A stretch of 64,000 nt of DNA from Phaeosaccion multiseriatum (lineage: Eukaryota > Ochrophyta, other classes). Made by a program: the position numbers and the translations under genes. Below are positions 47,641 to 60,047 of this stretch, piece after piece (positions within the stretch are counted from its first letter, which is position 1; each line of letters begins with the position of its first letter). The notes below the pieces were generated by a model that worked only from the letters and a program-made list of their open reading frames with translations, ran no database searches and was not told the origin of the DNA. Location of the stretch: assembly GCA_965112735.1 (NCBI GenBank), contig OZ218953.1, forward strand, positions 4,774,001 to 4,838,000, in the 5' to 3' direction.

Positions 47641-49275
47641 ACTGCTGCCTGTTGGCTCCTGCTTGCTGCTATGCTGCACAGTGGCACCCTCTGCGCATGG
47701 CTGGCACTGGCTGGGCGGGCCAAGGGAGAGACTTTTTGCTGAGCTGCGCGGCGCCCTTCGAGGCCCTGGCTGGAAGGCATCTTCCAGCTGCACCTCGCCA
47801 TCTCACAGCCTCTTCCAGTTTCAATCCATCACCCTGGTTCCTGCACCTGCCTACGATACATTGCCTTTGCTGCGCAGTGGCAGCACCCTGAGTCTTACGC
47901 CCTCTTCTCTTATCAGACGGGTCCTCTTTGAAGGCCCCTCTCAGGACAAGAGCGCTGGTGTGCGGTGTCTCTCTCATCCTGGGCATCGATCCTGCCGGCC
48001 GGGGGGCGGCAGGAGGTGCAAAAGCCGTCGTGGAGTGGCGTTTTGGCACAGCTGAGGGAGGCGTTGGTCCAACCGGCGCGCTGGGCAGGCAGCTCTCTCA
48101 TCAGTCTCGGCCCGGAGGAAATGCGCGTGACACACTCCCGCTGGAGGAGTGGGCGCAGAGAAGGTCAAGGGAGGGCGGAGAGAGGCCAAGGGGAGAGCGC
48201 AGCAGACGTGGCTGAGCCCGCTGGACAAAGAGTTTGCTGCACAGTGGCAACTTGTTGCTCAGCACTTGAGGGACATGTTGGTTTCCACCCCACTGGGCAG
48301 ACAGCTCCCTCCTCAGCTCGGGAGAGAGGCACGGGCACGCTCCCGCTCGACGAGGAGATGTCCGCACCCAAGGCCTGGGGACAGAGGGTAAAGGAGAGGA
48401 CAAAGGGGATGACTAATAGAGCATCTTTGCTGCACAGGGCAGCTTGCTGCTGCGCCGCTCAGCAGCTGAAAGAAATGTAGTCCGACACGCCGCTGGGCAT
48501 ACAGCTTTCCCATCAGCTCGGGAGAAGACGCTCCCGCTCGACGACGTGACGTCTACACTGGAGGGCATGGGAGGGTTAAGGGAGGGCCTGGGAGGCTGAG
48601 GGAGGGCCTGAGGAGGGAAGAGAGAGGGCAAGGGGGGGGCTTGGGAGAGGCAGACCCGTTGTAGAAACAGAGCATCTTTGCTGCAGTGGTGTCACTTGCT
48701 GCGCAGCAGCTGAGCGAGACTTAATCCGACAAAGCACTGGGGAGGCAGCCACTGATCAGCGCGGGGGAAAGCACTTGACACGCCCCGCTGGACGAGGCAT
48801 GTCTGCACTGGAGGGCCTGGGGAGAGGGGGGAGAGGGGGAGGCAGGGGGAGAGGGCAGGAGAGAAAAGCCTTTCGAGGGAAGGCGCAGGATAGGCCGCCC
48901 GCTGGAAACCAGAGCGGCTTTGCTTCACAGTGGCAACTTGCTCCGTCAACAGCTGCTTGACGAGGTGACGTCTGCACTGGAGGAGCTGGGGCAGGCAGGA
49001 AAGGAGGCAAGGGAGAGAGCGCAGGAAAGCCGGGCCCGCTGGAAACACAGCGCGTCTTGGCTACACAGAGGCAAATTGTTGCTCCTTGTGTGGACGCGGC
49101 TGAGGGAAACGATCCGATGCGACACTGGACAGGCAGCTCTCTCACCAGCTCGGGAGAGAAGCGCGTGACACACTCCCGCTGGACGAGGTGACGTCTGCCC
49201 TGGAGTACCTGGGGAGGGCGAGAGAAGACGGCAGGAGAGCGCCGAAAGGCGGGCCCGCTGGATCAACAGAGCGTC
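47640..49275. repeat. Degenerate tandem repeats in rDNA spacer
   Basis: Repeated landmarks at roughly 170-240 bp spacing: TTTGCTGCACAGTGGCAACT, CAGCTGAG, ACACGCCGCTGGGCAGGCAG, CTCTCATCAGCTCGGGAGAG, ACACTCCCGCTGGACGAGG and TGACGTCTGCACTGGAGG. At least six diverged copies are visible (anchors near 48100, 48300, 48500, 48760, 48950, 49150). Position upstream of 18S suggests Pol I spacer/enhancer repeats. Confidence 0.75.
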
Positions 49276-49654
49276 TTTGTGCGGAGAGTGACCCACTCCC
49301 TCACCCACCCACCCACCCACTTCTTCACCTATTATAGGGACAGGATTGCTGTCTTCTCTGCTGTTCTCTGCTGGCTCTGACCAGTTCTTGTGCCTTGTCG
49401 GCCCTTCTTTTCCCCTCTTCTAGTACTATGCCCTAAGAGAAACGATTTTGTCCGCCCCCAGGGTTAAGCCCCCGAGGTCTTATCCCTCCGACTCATCTGT
49501 CCTCCCAATTGACCTGGTAAGTGCCATCAATGAAAAGAAAAGAGAAAGAATTAAGGAGGGGAATTGTCGCCATTTGAGTTCCCCTTCCCCCCAGGTGATT
49601 ATTAAGTCAATAAATTTATTTTTTTTGTTGATTTATTTGTTGTTGTTTTAAACC
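49276..49654. other. Putative 5' UTR and promoter region of lipase gene
   Basis: Between the rDNA spacer repeats and the lipase start codon. A possible 5' UTR intron runs from a good donor (ACCTG|GTAAGTG, 49516) to an acceptor (CCCCCAG|GTGATT, 49594). The final 60 bp before the ATG are T-rich. Reading through the first part in frame meets a stop before 49655, so it is not coding. Confidence 0.4.
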
Positions 49655-52600
49655 ATGCCGAGTACGAACACTTTCCCATCAAGAGCAGCAGCAGCAGCAG
49701 GAGGAGGAGGAGGAGGAGGAGGAGGAGGAGAAGAATCAGTAGGAAAAGTAGCAGCGGGAGCCGGAGAAGCAGCAGCAGGAGGACCAAATGAGGCGTCAAG
49801 AGAGGAGGAGGCGGAGGCTGAGGAGGAGGAGAGTAAAAATACTAGAGGCGGAAGGAATTTGAGCCTACATGAAGTCGTCGGGGCTGTGGATCAACGCGTG
49901 AAGAACTTCAAGCCCTTGTGTGAGTCGCTGCTCAAGCTGCTCCTTACCAAAAGGAGAATTAGATCCGATGGTGATGGATGAGGGTGACGAGAACAGCTCT
50001 GAGTAAATTGTCCCTCCTCTTTCCCTCCTTTCCCCCTTCCAGATCTGTTCGAGTACGGCATGCGAGCTGCGCTGCTCAGACTCCCCCTAATCACAAGCAC
50101 TTACTTCCCGAACATCAACCTGGTGGTGTCGCTATCGTTCATGTAAGATGCGGGCTCCCATACCACTTCTGCGCATACGCTCTGTTTTTTTTTAAATTAA
50201 AAGGGGCGTTTAATTGTATCGTTGCGCTATTGTGCGCACCCTTGTGCTCTTACTTGCGGCGATGAAAGATGGCTTGGCGTGCTTCGAACGCAGGAAAACC
50301 TCATATTCGCGCCCCGCCCCCCCCCCCGCGCCCCTCCATTCAATCCCCCCCCACCACCCGCACAGGTACATGTTCTTTCAGTGTCTGGGCCTTTTGTGGG
50401 CCTTCCTTGTCAATGCAGCCTCTAGGTGAGTCGCCTGGGATGGCCCTTCACTCTCACGACACGGGATGGGGTCGAAACGCGCAGAGGCGGGCCCTCTTAT
50501 CCCTTGCCACGGGGTTCATAGTCTTCAGTATCTTCTCGCCAATCAGCGCTTTTTCCCTCTCCTTACCTCTCACACCTTCAGTGTGACGCTGGACATCAGC
50601 GGGTTGGCCGCCAAGCACGCATTCAGCTCCGCCTTGGACGTCAATATTGTCCAGGTGAGTGAACTGTTCTTGTCCAAGTGAATAAGCAGTGTCCAAGTGA
50701 GTGGGCCGTACAGTACTTGAGGTTGCCTTTTTGCCACGCCCAGCACCATGAGAGGCTTTTGGTGAATAGAGCCTCGCTTGCTATTGATGAAGCTTTGGAG
50801 GGACGTCTGAATCACAGACTTTGTGCCCTTACCACTGTGATTTTGCTGTGCCTCTTGTCCTCCGTCATCGTCCTCGTCTCCAGGGCTTTTCTTCCTTCTT
50901 GGTGACGTACTTCACCTTCCGCGTGTTCGTGCGCTTTGGCTCTTCACTCTCCTCGCTAGCGTGGCAGTCTTTGGACGACTTCCCCAGGGCGAGACGGTGA
51001 GGGTCAGGTGTCAGAGGACGCGGCGGTGCCAGTGGTGTCAGGAACCGTTAGCGTAGTGGGTCCGCAATTGGTCGGTACATGCACGTGTAGGAGGATTGTA
51101 ATTTACCATCTATCGCTTCACGCCACTCGAGAAACCATACGGTCTCATATCTATAGCTCCTTGCGCCTGGCTATCCTGCAGCCACGCACCACAGGCTGCC
51201 CCCATCTCCTCGTTCACTATCTGTGGCCGCTTGTCACCCTCATCGTTGAATTGCCCTTCTCTCTCTCATCTCTCTTCCGCCCCCCCTTCACACACACAAC
51301 AGATCAGCGGCCAGAGCCGACGGAGTGTCAAAGTTCTTCATTTTTTTCCTGTTCTTCCCTCAGCTCTGCGGTATCCTCCTCATCGTTGTGACGCCCTTCA
51401 TCTGCGACAGCGCCTCCCGAGAGTCTCTGTCTTCTCCCTTCTCCCCCGGGGCCGCAGCAAGCACGGATGCCCTCAACTCATCCTCATCATTCTCCTTGTC
51501 AAATGAATGGGGGGGCGTGTCGAACGGAGCGCCGTTCACCTGCACACACACACCACTGGCCTTCCTAACCAGCGAGTACAGCAAGCCAAGAAGGACGCTC
51601 AAGCTTGTGCTCGTCGTCGGGTTGCTGCAATTCTTTCAGGTTGGTTGGGCTGTGTGGTGGACGAGGTGCTTTGAAAGTGTGTCTGGTTTGTGTCAAAACA
51701 TTCCCGACACTCTCTCCTGCCTCGTCTTTTCTCTCCCTGTCCTGCTGCACTTCCCTTGGAGCCCCACCTACTGTTTCACCCCCCCCCCCCCTTCCCTCTC
51801 CCCTCTCGCCTCGTCTCCCTCCCTCCCTTCCTCGTTCCCTTTTCCCTCCCTCCCTTTCTCCCTCTCTCCCTCCTCCCTCCCTTCGTTCCTCCCTCCCTCC
51901 CTCCCTCCCTCCCTCCCAGGTACTTCTGCATCGCTTCCCCCACTGGCGACACGAGCTGAGCTCCTCAGGAAGGGCGGCGCGCCTCGCACTGCACTTCTCG
52001 CTCATGGGCTGCTTCGGCATCACCACTCTCTTCGTCTTGCGCTGGCTCGTCATCCTTGTGGGAATCGATCCTGCCTCCTTTAGGAACCTCGTCGAAAAGG
52101 GGGTGGAGTGGATTCGGAGCGGCGATATGCTCAGCTCAGGGGTGGAGTGGATTAGGAGCGGCGAGATGATGCTCAGCTTCAAAGGGAGCGGGGATGGGGG
52201 GACCAGCGAGGTTAGCATTGGTCGGACGGGTGGCACCGTGAGCAGTGGCAGTAAGAGCGGCACCGCTTTTCGCCAGACTCTGATTGAGACCTTCAATGTT
52301 GATGCCAACGGAGGAGGAGCCGGAGAGTGGAGTGACATGGATAGCGATGACTACCTCTTTGGGCTGGGGGCCGGGGGAGGGGTCGGCGTGGGTATTGGAG
52401 CAGGAGCTGGAGACGGCGGGGGCGGTGTGCTCGCAACAATGACGATTTTGGCCTGGACGCTGTGGCTCGCTTTCCTCGCGCTTGTGCTCTGTCGGCACGC
52501 CGCTTCGAGTCAGCCGGGGCAAGAATCACTCGTTCTTCTCATGCAGAACGTCAAGCTCACCTTCGTCGGAGCCAGCCTCTTCTTCTTCTGCATGTAAGGG

Positions 52601-55600
52601 AGTGAGGGGGGAGGGAGGGAAGGGGAGAGGCCGGTACGACTGAATACGGCCGAGGAGAGGGTGGAAGATGATGGATTTCGCAGGGTCTCTCGCCCTATCT
52701 CTCTCTGCTCTGTCTCCATCTTCATGCGCACCCGCGGTATCTATTCTCTACCCCCCGATTGAAACCGTCTGTCTTGCTGTCTTTTTCATGAGTGTCTCAC
52801 GTGAAACTTTCCCTCTTCCCTCCCTGCTTGTACTCTTGTCATTCTTTCTGTGTGTGCGTACGTGCTTGCCTCGGGCGGTAGGGGTGTTATTCATCCCAAA
52901 ATTGGGTTTCTGGACGCCCAAGCTGACCTCACCATCCTCAGCATCCTCCTTCCAATCGTGTACACGGTTCAGTATGACGTTGTCCTACTCAGTCTAAAGC
53001 TTCCTTCCAAGATGGCCATGGGTGGGCTCATCGTCTCCTTGCTGGGCACGGTTGTGCTGGTGCGGCTGAGCAGTGTTGGGGGGCCGGGATCAGCAGTCTT
53101 GGTGTTTTGCCATATTTACTGTCGCATCGCGCACTTCTTTGGAGCTGAGGAGACGGAGGAGACGGCTGCGAGTGTCCCTATAGACGGCAGCAAGCAAGAG
53201 GGCAGCGAGAATGGCGCGGGGAGCAGCGGCAAAGCAAAGCAAGGAGGGGAAAGAGGGGGTGCGACGAAGGGCGAGGTGCCGGGCAAGGAGACAATCGCGG
53301 AGGCCGACGGGTGCGAGGCCCGACCCAACGGGAAGGCGAAGAAAAAGGCAGGGGATGGTGCTCGAGATGGTGATGGTGGTGGTAATGGTGACGCAGACTT
53401 GTTGTCTCAGCAGCTGAAGATGGAGATTCAGGAGACGCTGCGCAAGTACCCGTCCAGCCTTTTCCTCCCCGAAGCGCAGCAGGAGGGGGCAGAGCGGAAA
53501 CCCAGCGAACACGGAGGAGAGAGAGGAAAGGAAGGAGCGAAGGAGAAGGGCGTGCATTTGAATAATCTCCGACTGAATCTGCATCTCGACTACGACCTGT
53601 CGCTGCTGTCCTCGCACGACAACAGTAGTAACGACGGCGCTGCTGACAGAAGTAGCGGGCACGAGGGGGGTGGGGATGAGTTTCAGCCTCGACTCAGTCG
53701 AGGGGCATCCCAACAGCGGGTGGGGGGAGTGTCGTCTCGCCACGGCGGGGAGGGTAGCGCCTGCATTGGTGGCAAGGGACAGCAGAGGGTGGGAAGGGGT
53801 TATTCGCACAGGAGGAGAGCGTTACGGAAACGGACGTGGACGTCGTCGCCCACCGACCCCCCCGCCCAACCGGTAACTTGGCTACTCTCGGCCAACGGCA
53901 GAGGAGACGGGGTAGCGACGACGGCCGGAGGTGGTGAGCATGGGGCAGTGACGACTGGAGGTGTTGAGAATGGGGTCGCTCCAGACGGCAAGGTTCTTGA
54001 CAGCAACGAAAGAGAGGCGATGGGGGCGATGAGGGACGGTCGGGAGCATTCAATGATGCTCAGTGAAAGCGAAAGCGAAAGCGAAAGCGACAAGGACCAC
54101 GACAGTGACTTCAGCCCTTTAGATGTTGGACAGGGATGTGTATCGCCTTTGTCTGTGTCGGACGTGGCAGAGGACGGCAGGTGCGACAGAGCAGGAGAAG
54201 CCAACGGAGAGAAGATGCATATGGGCAGAGAGTGGACCCATATATCCCCAGTCACCAGTCCAAGCAGCCGGGAGGACAGCCCTTCAGAGGGAGGGGGGGG
54301 GGGGGAGAGAAGGGGGCGAAGCTGTCGATGCGCGCAGAGAGGGGGACGGAGACACTGTGGGGGAAGCCATCGCGATCGGAATCGGGACCTGGCGGGGCCG
54401 TGGTCACAGTGCCCGCCACCGGAGTCTTGAGCGGGGCCGTAAGCTGTCCTCCGCCAAGCTGAAGGGGGCGGGGTGGGTGTCAGGACAGAGGGCGGGCTGC
54501 GCGTCTCCTCTGGCGCGGCAGGAGTGTCAGGACAGGGGGTTGTCAGGACAGGGTGTCGGCGGTATACCCAGACCGGAGCGAGGTGGCGGCGGGGGTGGCT
54601 GCGGGATCGAAAGCAGCAACAGCGGTAGTAGCGACAACAGCAGAAGCAGGGGAAGGAGGCGACTTCGCCGTCGCTCCGACCCGCGAGAGGGGCAACAGCG
54701 GCATCACGCGGACAAGGGTGCGTGGGGAGGAGGAGGAGGAGGAGGAGGACAGGACAAGCGCTCTTTGTCTTTGAGTGTTATGGATATCCGCATTGTCTCC
54801 GCTTCCACCTTCGCCTCGCTCTCCCCCTCACGCCCCCCTCGGAAGGGGGTGCGACCAAGGAGGTATCATTCCAGCCATCCTCCTGACGACGACGGATTGG
54901 AGGGATTCACAGACGAAGAGGGAGAGGGGGGGGCAGGGGGGAGGAGGACGAGGGGAGGAGGGGGAGGGGGCAAGGTGGTGTACGACGGCTTGCTGCGTTT
55001 GTCTTTGAGTTTGGTGGCGATGATGTGCCTGTTCCTCGCTGCGTGTCAGATGCTGAGTCGTGTCCAGGACACAAACGATTGGCACCCCAACCTGTTCAAG
55101 GTCAGCAAGACGGGGAGGAAGAACGGGGGACAAGTCACCATCCACCACGCCAAGATATCCAAAGCCGTTCTCGACGCAGAGGTGGGTACCTACTCACTCG
55201 TATTGCGTATTGCAAGCTCTCACTCACTCTTACCTTCGAGACTAGGCAGTGGAAGGAGGGGAGACAGGGGGTGTGAGCCTGCTGCGCTTGCATCTGTCCA
55301 TCTCAGTCTGATATCCCGCCTCTAACTACCCACCTGCCTGACCTCTCTCTCGCTCTTGCGTGGCAGGGAGAAGCGCGTGTGGAGGAGCTTAAGTATGCAA
55401 CATGTAAGTCGGCGAACGGGAGCGAAGGCGGCATAGCATGAGCCTGAAGCGGCATTCCAGTATGGGACGCGAGAAAGAGAGAGAGATTGAGAGAGAGGGA
55501 GAGAGAGAGAAGGAAAGAGAGAGAGACGAAGAGGGACAGAGAGAGGGGGGGGAAGAGGAAGAGAAACGGAGAGGAAGACCATGTGATCGGAAGGAGGGGG

Positions 55601-58600
55601 TAGGGGATTGATTGCCTTCCAATTGGACTGGGCCTCCCGTTTTCAAAAGTGCCCTCCTCGCGGCCTCGGCCCCCAAAACATGACCCCCCTCTGAGTGGAC
55701 TCCCTCTCCTGCTTCTACCCCTGCCTGCTACGGTCAACCCCTTCTACTCTTGCTTCACGTACTCCCATTCCTGTTCCATCTCCCCACCCGTCGCCCTTCG
55801 TTGCCTTCTCCCCCCTCTGCTGCTCCTGCTGTTTCTGCCGTTTGCTCGCTGCTGCTTGCTGCTGCTACTCGACCGCTTGCACAATGCCATCATCATCACC
55901 ATACCACATCTTGGAACTAACCCAGGTGGCATGCAATGGTTTGGCTTGAGCATAGTCGACTTTGCCCTCATGGTAAGAGGAGAGAAAGAGAGAGTAAGCG
56001 CTTTGGCAAAGCACGACGCTACCGGGCCGGGTGTGCGCCTCGCCCTTGCACATTGTGTGTTGTGTGTCGAGATGAATGCGTAAGTCGCTTGGATGCCCGC
56101 TCATCGTGGGCATCGTGGATGGTGGTGAGAGTGAGCCTGTGGTGCCATGGGCAAAAATGTCAGAATAGGTCTTCAAGAGTCTTTCCTAATCAGCCATCCC
56201 CCCTGTTCGCCTCTCTCTCTCTCTCTGCCCCCCCCCTCTCTTTCTCCTCCTCCGTGCATGTGCACCACTTTGTGGATGGGTAGGCAGAGATGGCGTACCT
56301 CGACGAGAACAAGCAGCTTGATGCGGCCAAGCTGCTCTTCCCCAAGGGGCGGGTAAGTCAAGTCCACTACACCTGATGTGGCAGGCACCTCCTCTACCGT
56401 GTAACAACCCTGGACCCACCCTGTTTTATCGTATCACGCACCCACCCCACACCTCCCCTCTCTTCCTGCTCTCCTCTACCAGTCCCCCAAGGTGATTCTT
56501 CGACACCCCGAGCCCCCTGAGGACGGTGCCGCGAAGCAAGCGCAGTTCGTGGAGGTGGTGGTGCCAACCAAGAACGTCAGTGTCATCGCCATTCGGGGCA
56601 CGGACATCTTTCGAGTGGAGGACTTCATCGAAGACGTTAAGGTGAGGGGTCAGGGGTCAGGGGCCAGGGGCTAGGGGCCAGGGGTAAGGGTTGTGTTGAC
56701 AGGGTCTGTATGAGGGATGAGGGTTGAGGGGTATGCTCGCTGGTAGGGAAGGGGGGCAGGGAATAGAGGGACGGATGCAAAGTTGCATTTTCGGAGTCGG
56801 AGCGAGACCTAAGTATGTACGGGAGATGATGACGATGATGATGGCGTGTGGTGTTGTCTCCTCTCTCTCACTCTCCGCCACCGCCCCTGGTGTTTTTGTA
56901 TCCGTCGCCCGCCCCTGCTCCTGCCCCTCCCTGTGCCCCCCCCTCAGTTGTGGGTAGAGCCTGTGGTCTTTATGCTGCTTTCCTCGGTCTTCCCAACGGT
57001 GAGTTCGTTGTCGTTGTCTATCAGCTCTCGGGCTCGGCTTGGCTCCATGCGCTGGCGTGGTTTGGTCCTTGGAGGTCCCTAGGATACACCTCTGTATGCA
57101 TCAGTCCTCTTGCGGAGCAGGAGTAGCTCAGCTCTGCCCCTCTCCGCCCGGCCGTCTTTGCGTTGGCCCTCACTGTCTTGAGAGGGCGCAAAGACACCGC
57201 CCGCTCTGCTCATTTTGTTCGTCACTCGTGTCTATCACATATTCCGTCAGATAACGCTATTTTTACGCCCACGACCCTCCCCCCCCCACTCCATGTGCCT
57301 TTGCTTTTTCTATTCCTCTGCACTGCCGTATATATGTGTATATATACCTTTCCATTCCAGGTGCGTCTGTGGCCGGAAGAGACAGCGTCGCTCGTCATTG
57401 AGTGGCTGCATGAGACGCTGCAGCTCTTTGGGTTGCACACGCACGCGCAGGTAATGTGTCAGCACATACGCACGCACGCACCCAGGCCCGCACCCACCCA
57501 CCCACTCACGAGCAACCGAAAACATTCCTTTTCCGCCAACTCGGGGCACGCATTGTCTTACTCACGACAGGGCCAACCCTCTAGTCTGTAGTCCAATGTC
57601 GTGCCCATGTTTCACTCTCATTCTGCCACCTCCGTCCGGGTACTCAGGCCTGCCCTGCCCTGCTCTACCCTATACCTTACCGTACCGTACCCTACCCTGT
57701 CCTACCCTACCCTACCCTACCCTTGTTGTGTGCACCACCATTAGTACTACCAGCCAGTGGTGAGCTATGTCAGGGAGGTCAAGGCCAGAAACACCAACGT
57801 GGTCATGACTGGCCACTCTCTCGGTACGGCAGAAAGAGTCGGGGTGGGGTGTACTGTAGCTCATACTGATTCGTTTATATCCCCTGCGTGGGGGGACTGA
57901 TTAGTCTTGCTCAACTCTGCCGCGATGCCGCTACTTGCTCCTTGACACAGGCAACAATGCACTGAGCTCGTGAGCCCTCCCTCCTTTGTCCGTCATCTCT
58001 GTACCCCCTCGTGTCTCGTCTTTAGGCGGCGGCCTTGCTCGGATTGTGGGCTCTCTGGAGAAAGTCCCCAGCATTTGCTTCAGGTAAGAAACAGCCTGCT
58101 TTCCTTTTTTGCTTCGCTCTTCGCTCGCCCTTAACTCTCCCACCCCCCCACTCCTGGTTATTTCCTTCCGGTCGTCTCCCTCTCCCTCTCTCTGACCCTC
58201 TCCCCGTTCCCCCCCCTATCTCCCCTCTCCCTCCCCTTCCCCACACACCCATCGAGGAACCAGCCCTCCCGGGATAGCCCAGAGCTACCGAAAGTTCCGC
58301 GTGGCAGATGCCCTGGTGGATCGCAGATACTTACACCACACATCCGTAACCATAGCGCCGGAGGTGAGCACGCTGAGATGAGTTCGAGTTTGGTTTTCGT
58401 TGGCCCTTTTCTGTTTCTTCTGGTCCAACCCTTGCGATGGGGGAGGGGGGGGTGGCATGGTGTCCGCGAATGGGTCAGTTGTGGGAGGTGTTTTGCTGGG
58501 GTGCCTCCTCACCTCACCTCCCAATCCCTCACCTTGCCCGGCCCTCGGTTGCGGTGTTGTGAACACCCAATTCAGAATGACTTGGTACCCCAAATCGACA

Positions 58601-59496
58601 CACAAGGTAAGGCGTTCGAGGCCGAAAGGATTGGGAGTGTGGAGGGGTATGAAGAAACGATCCATCAGAAGTGTCTTGTCGCCTACCCAACCTCTATTAG
58701 TATTGTATATGCGACCCCGCTGCCCCCCTTCCTCCCACGCGATCGATTCAACTCAACACAAACACGCCTTCCACTTGCGTTTGTGGGTCCTTCTTCTTAG
58801 TGGGCCTTGTCCAACGAATCCTGTGTGACGGGAACCCTAATATGCTTCAGCTCAGCTGCCATATGATGGAGATGACTCTCTGCGACCTGGTCAATCACTG
58901 CGGGGACTACCGTTTCAAGGTAGAGAGAGCGAAAAGAGAGCAGAGAGAGAGGGAAGAAGGGAAAGAGAGAGGGAGAGAGAGAGAGAGAGAGAGAGAAAGA
59001 ACGAATGAAAGAGGAGGGGCAATTCCCCATTGGTACTTCAGCGCTGATACACTGAAGGCCTTTGTCGGGTAGGGAGGAGCGAGTCTGCACGAAGGGAAGG
59101 CAGCTGAAGACAGCTGCGAAAGGGGGGGGTGGGGGATGTAACAAGCTTGGGCCTGCTTCTTTCTTTCGCTCCTTGCCTGCCATGTGGCTCGTACTGAGCA
59201 CACACATCAATCCATTATCTTACCTTCCTGTGTCCTGTTTTCACATCACTTTGTCGAACCCCCTCCGAAAACTTGAATCCGTTGTGTGTGGCATACCGTG
59301 CTCACACTACTGTGCCCTGCTCTGCTCGCTCTCTCTCTCTCTCTTCCAGAGCTGCACGTACGACTTTGGGCTGAGTCGAGGAGAGATTCTCAACATGGCC
59401 TTCAATCTCGTCAAGGAGAACGTCTCGTGGCTGCTGCCCATAGTGTTCATGCTCCTCCTCATCTTCGCCCTCCTCGTTGTCCCGGAGCTGCTGTGA
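49655..59496 (+). CDS. Multi-pass membrane class-3 lipase (GHSLGGG), 20 exons
   Basis: Exons: 49655-49919, 50043-50142, 50366-50425, 50582-50654, 50884-50996, 51303-51639, 51920-52593, 52882-55181, 55367-55403, 55926-55972, 56284-56352, 56483-56641, 56948-56998, 57361-57450, 57745-57823, 58026-58083, 58264-58363, 58576-58606, 58801-58919, 59350-59496; ~1,635 residues. All phases agree except that the large exon has one base too many, at a 13-G run (54293-54305). The C-terminal catalytic part shows IAIRGT (~1380), nucleophile elbow TGHSLGGG (~1479-1486), FSPPG, then NDLVPQID and a CHMME segment that would supply Asp and His, as in protist class-3 lipases. The N-terminal half has about eight to ten hydrophobic segments, then a ~650-residue Gly/Ser/Asp-rich loop, one more TM, and a C-terminal TM. 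Likely an acylglycerol or phospholipid hydrolase at an internal membrane; substrate unknown. Confidence 0.82.
51780..51918. repeat. CCCT/CCTT pyrimidine tract in intron
   Basis: Nearly pure pyrimidine run of ~140 bp ending at the acceptor of the exon at 51920; a very long polypyrimidine tract. Confidence 0.9.
57640..57724. repeat. CCCTA/CCTAC repeats in lipase intron
   Basis: CTACCCTA-type units repeated about ten times, imperfectly, ending ~20 bp before the acceptor of the exon at 57745. They resemble telomere-type words but are irregular. Confidence 0.8.
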
Positions 59497-60047
59497 GAAA
59501 CACCACTCTGAGGCGATGACTTCCTTCTGAAGCTATTTATGAACCACTCTTTTAGATGACGAGGGGGAGGGAGTGACAAATGGGTACCACCCCCCCGGGC
59601 GGTCAACGCAAGTGCGTTAAAGTACGGAGCTACGCACCGGACTTGTGAAGACCCCGGGGTGCGATATGTGGAAGAGGGAGGGTGAACACTGTGGGCACGA
59701 TAGTGTTAACGCTTTTGGTTCATCTTCTCGCAGCCCCGGTGCTTTCGCGCCGAGCCACGGTGGGGAGCTCCCGCAATGAGAGGTGTGAGACACAGAGGCA
59801 CGAGAAATTGGCGCAGAAGCATGGACACTGCCGTGCTCACGGTGGTGAAGCTAGAAAAGTGCAATGCTGAGGATGTGAGAAGGTGGCGCAGAGTGGATGT
59901 GGTGGCGTGTGTCCAGGCACACGGAAAGAAAAGGGAGGGAGACGAGGGACAGGACGGAGGAAGGAAGAGAGCAAGATGTTCATAACCATTGAGTTTTAAT
60001 AGTATGCTTGAGCTGCCTTGTCCCTTTCCTTATGTGCTATTCTTCTC
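59497..60047. other. Intergenic region between convergent genes
   Basis: 550 bp holding the 3' ends of the lipase (plus) and ClpS (minus) genes. A short C/G-rich patch lies near 59588-59600. I see no gene. Confidence 0.6.

Noticed and set aside
47504-49320. Multiple 60-170-codon frames in the spacer
   Set aside because: All follow the degenerate spacer repeats, in several frames at once.
57640-57724. Interstitial telomere
   Set aside because: Units are irregular (CCTAC, CCTGC, CCGTA) and serve as a polypyrimidine tract.
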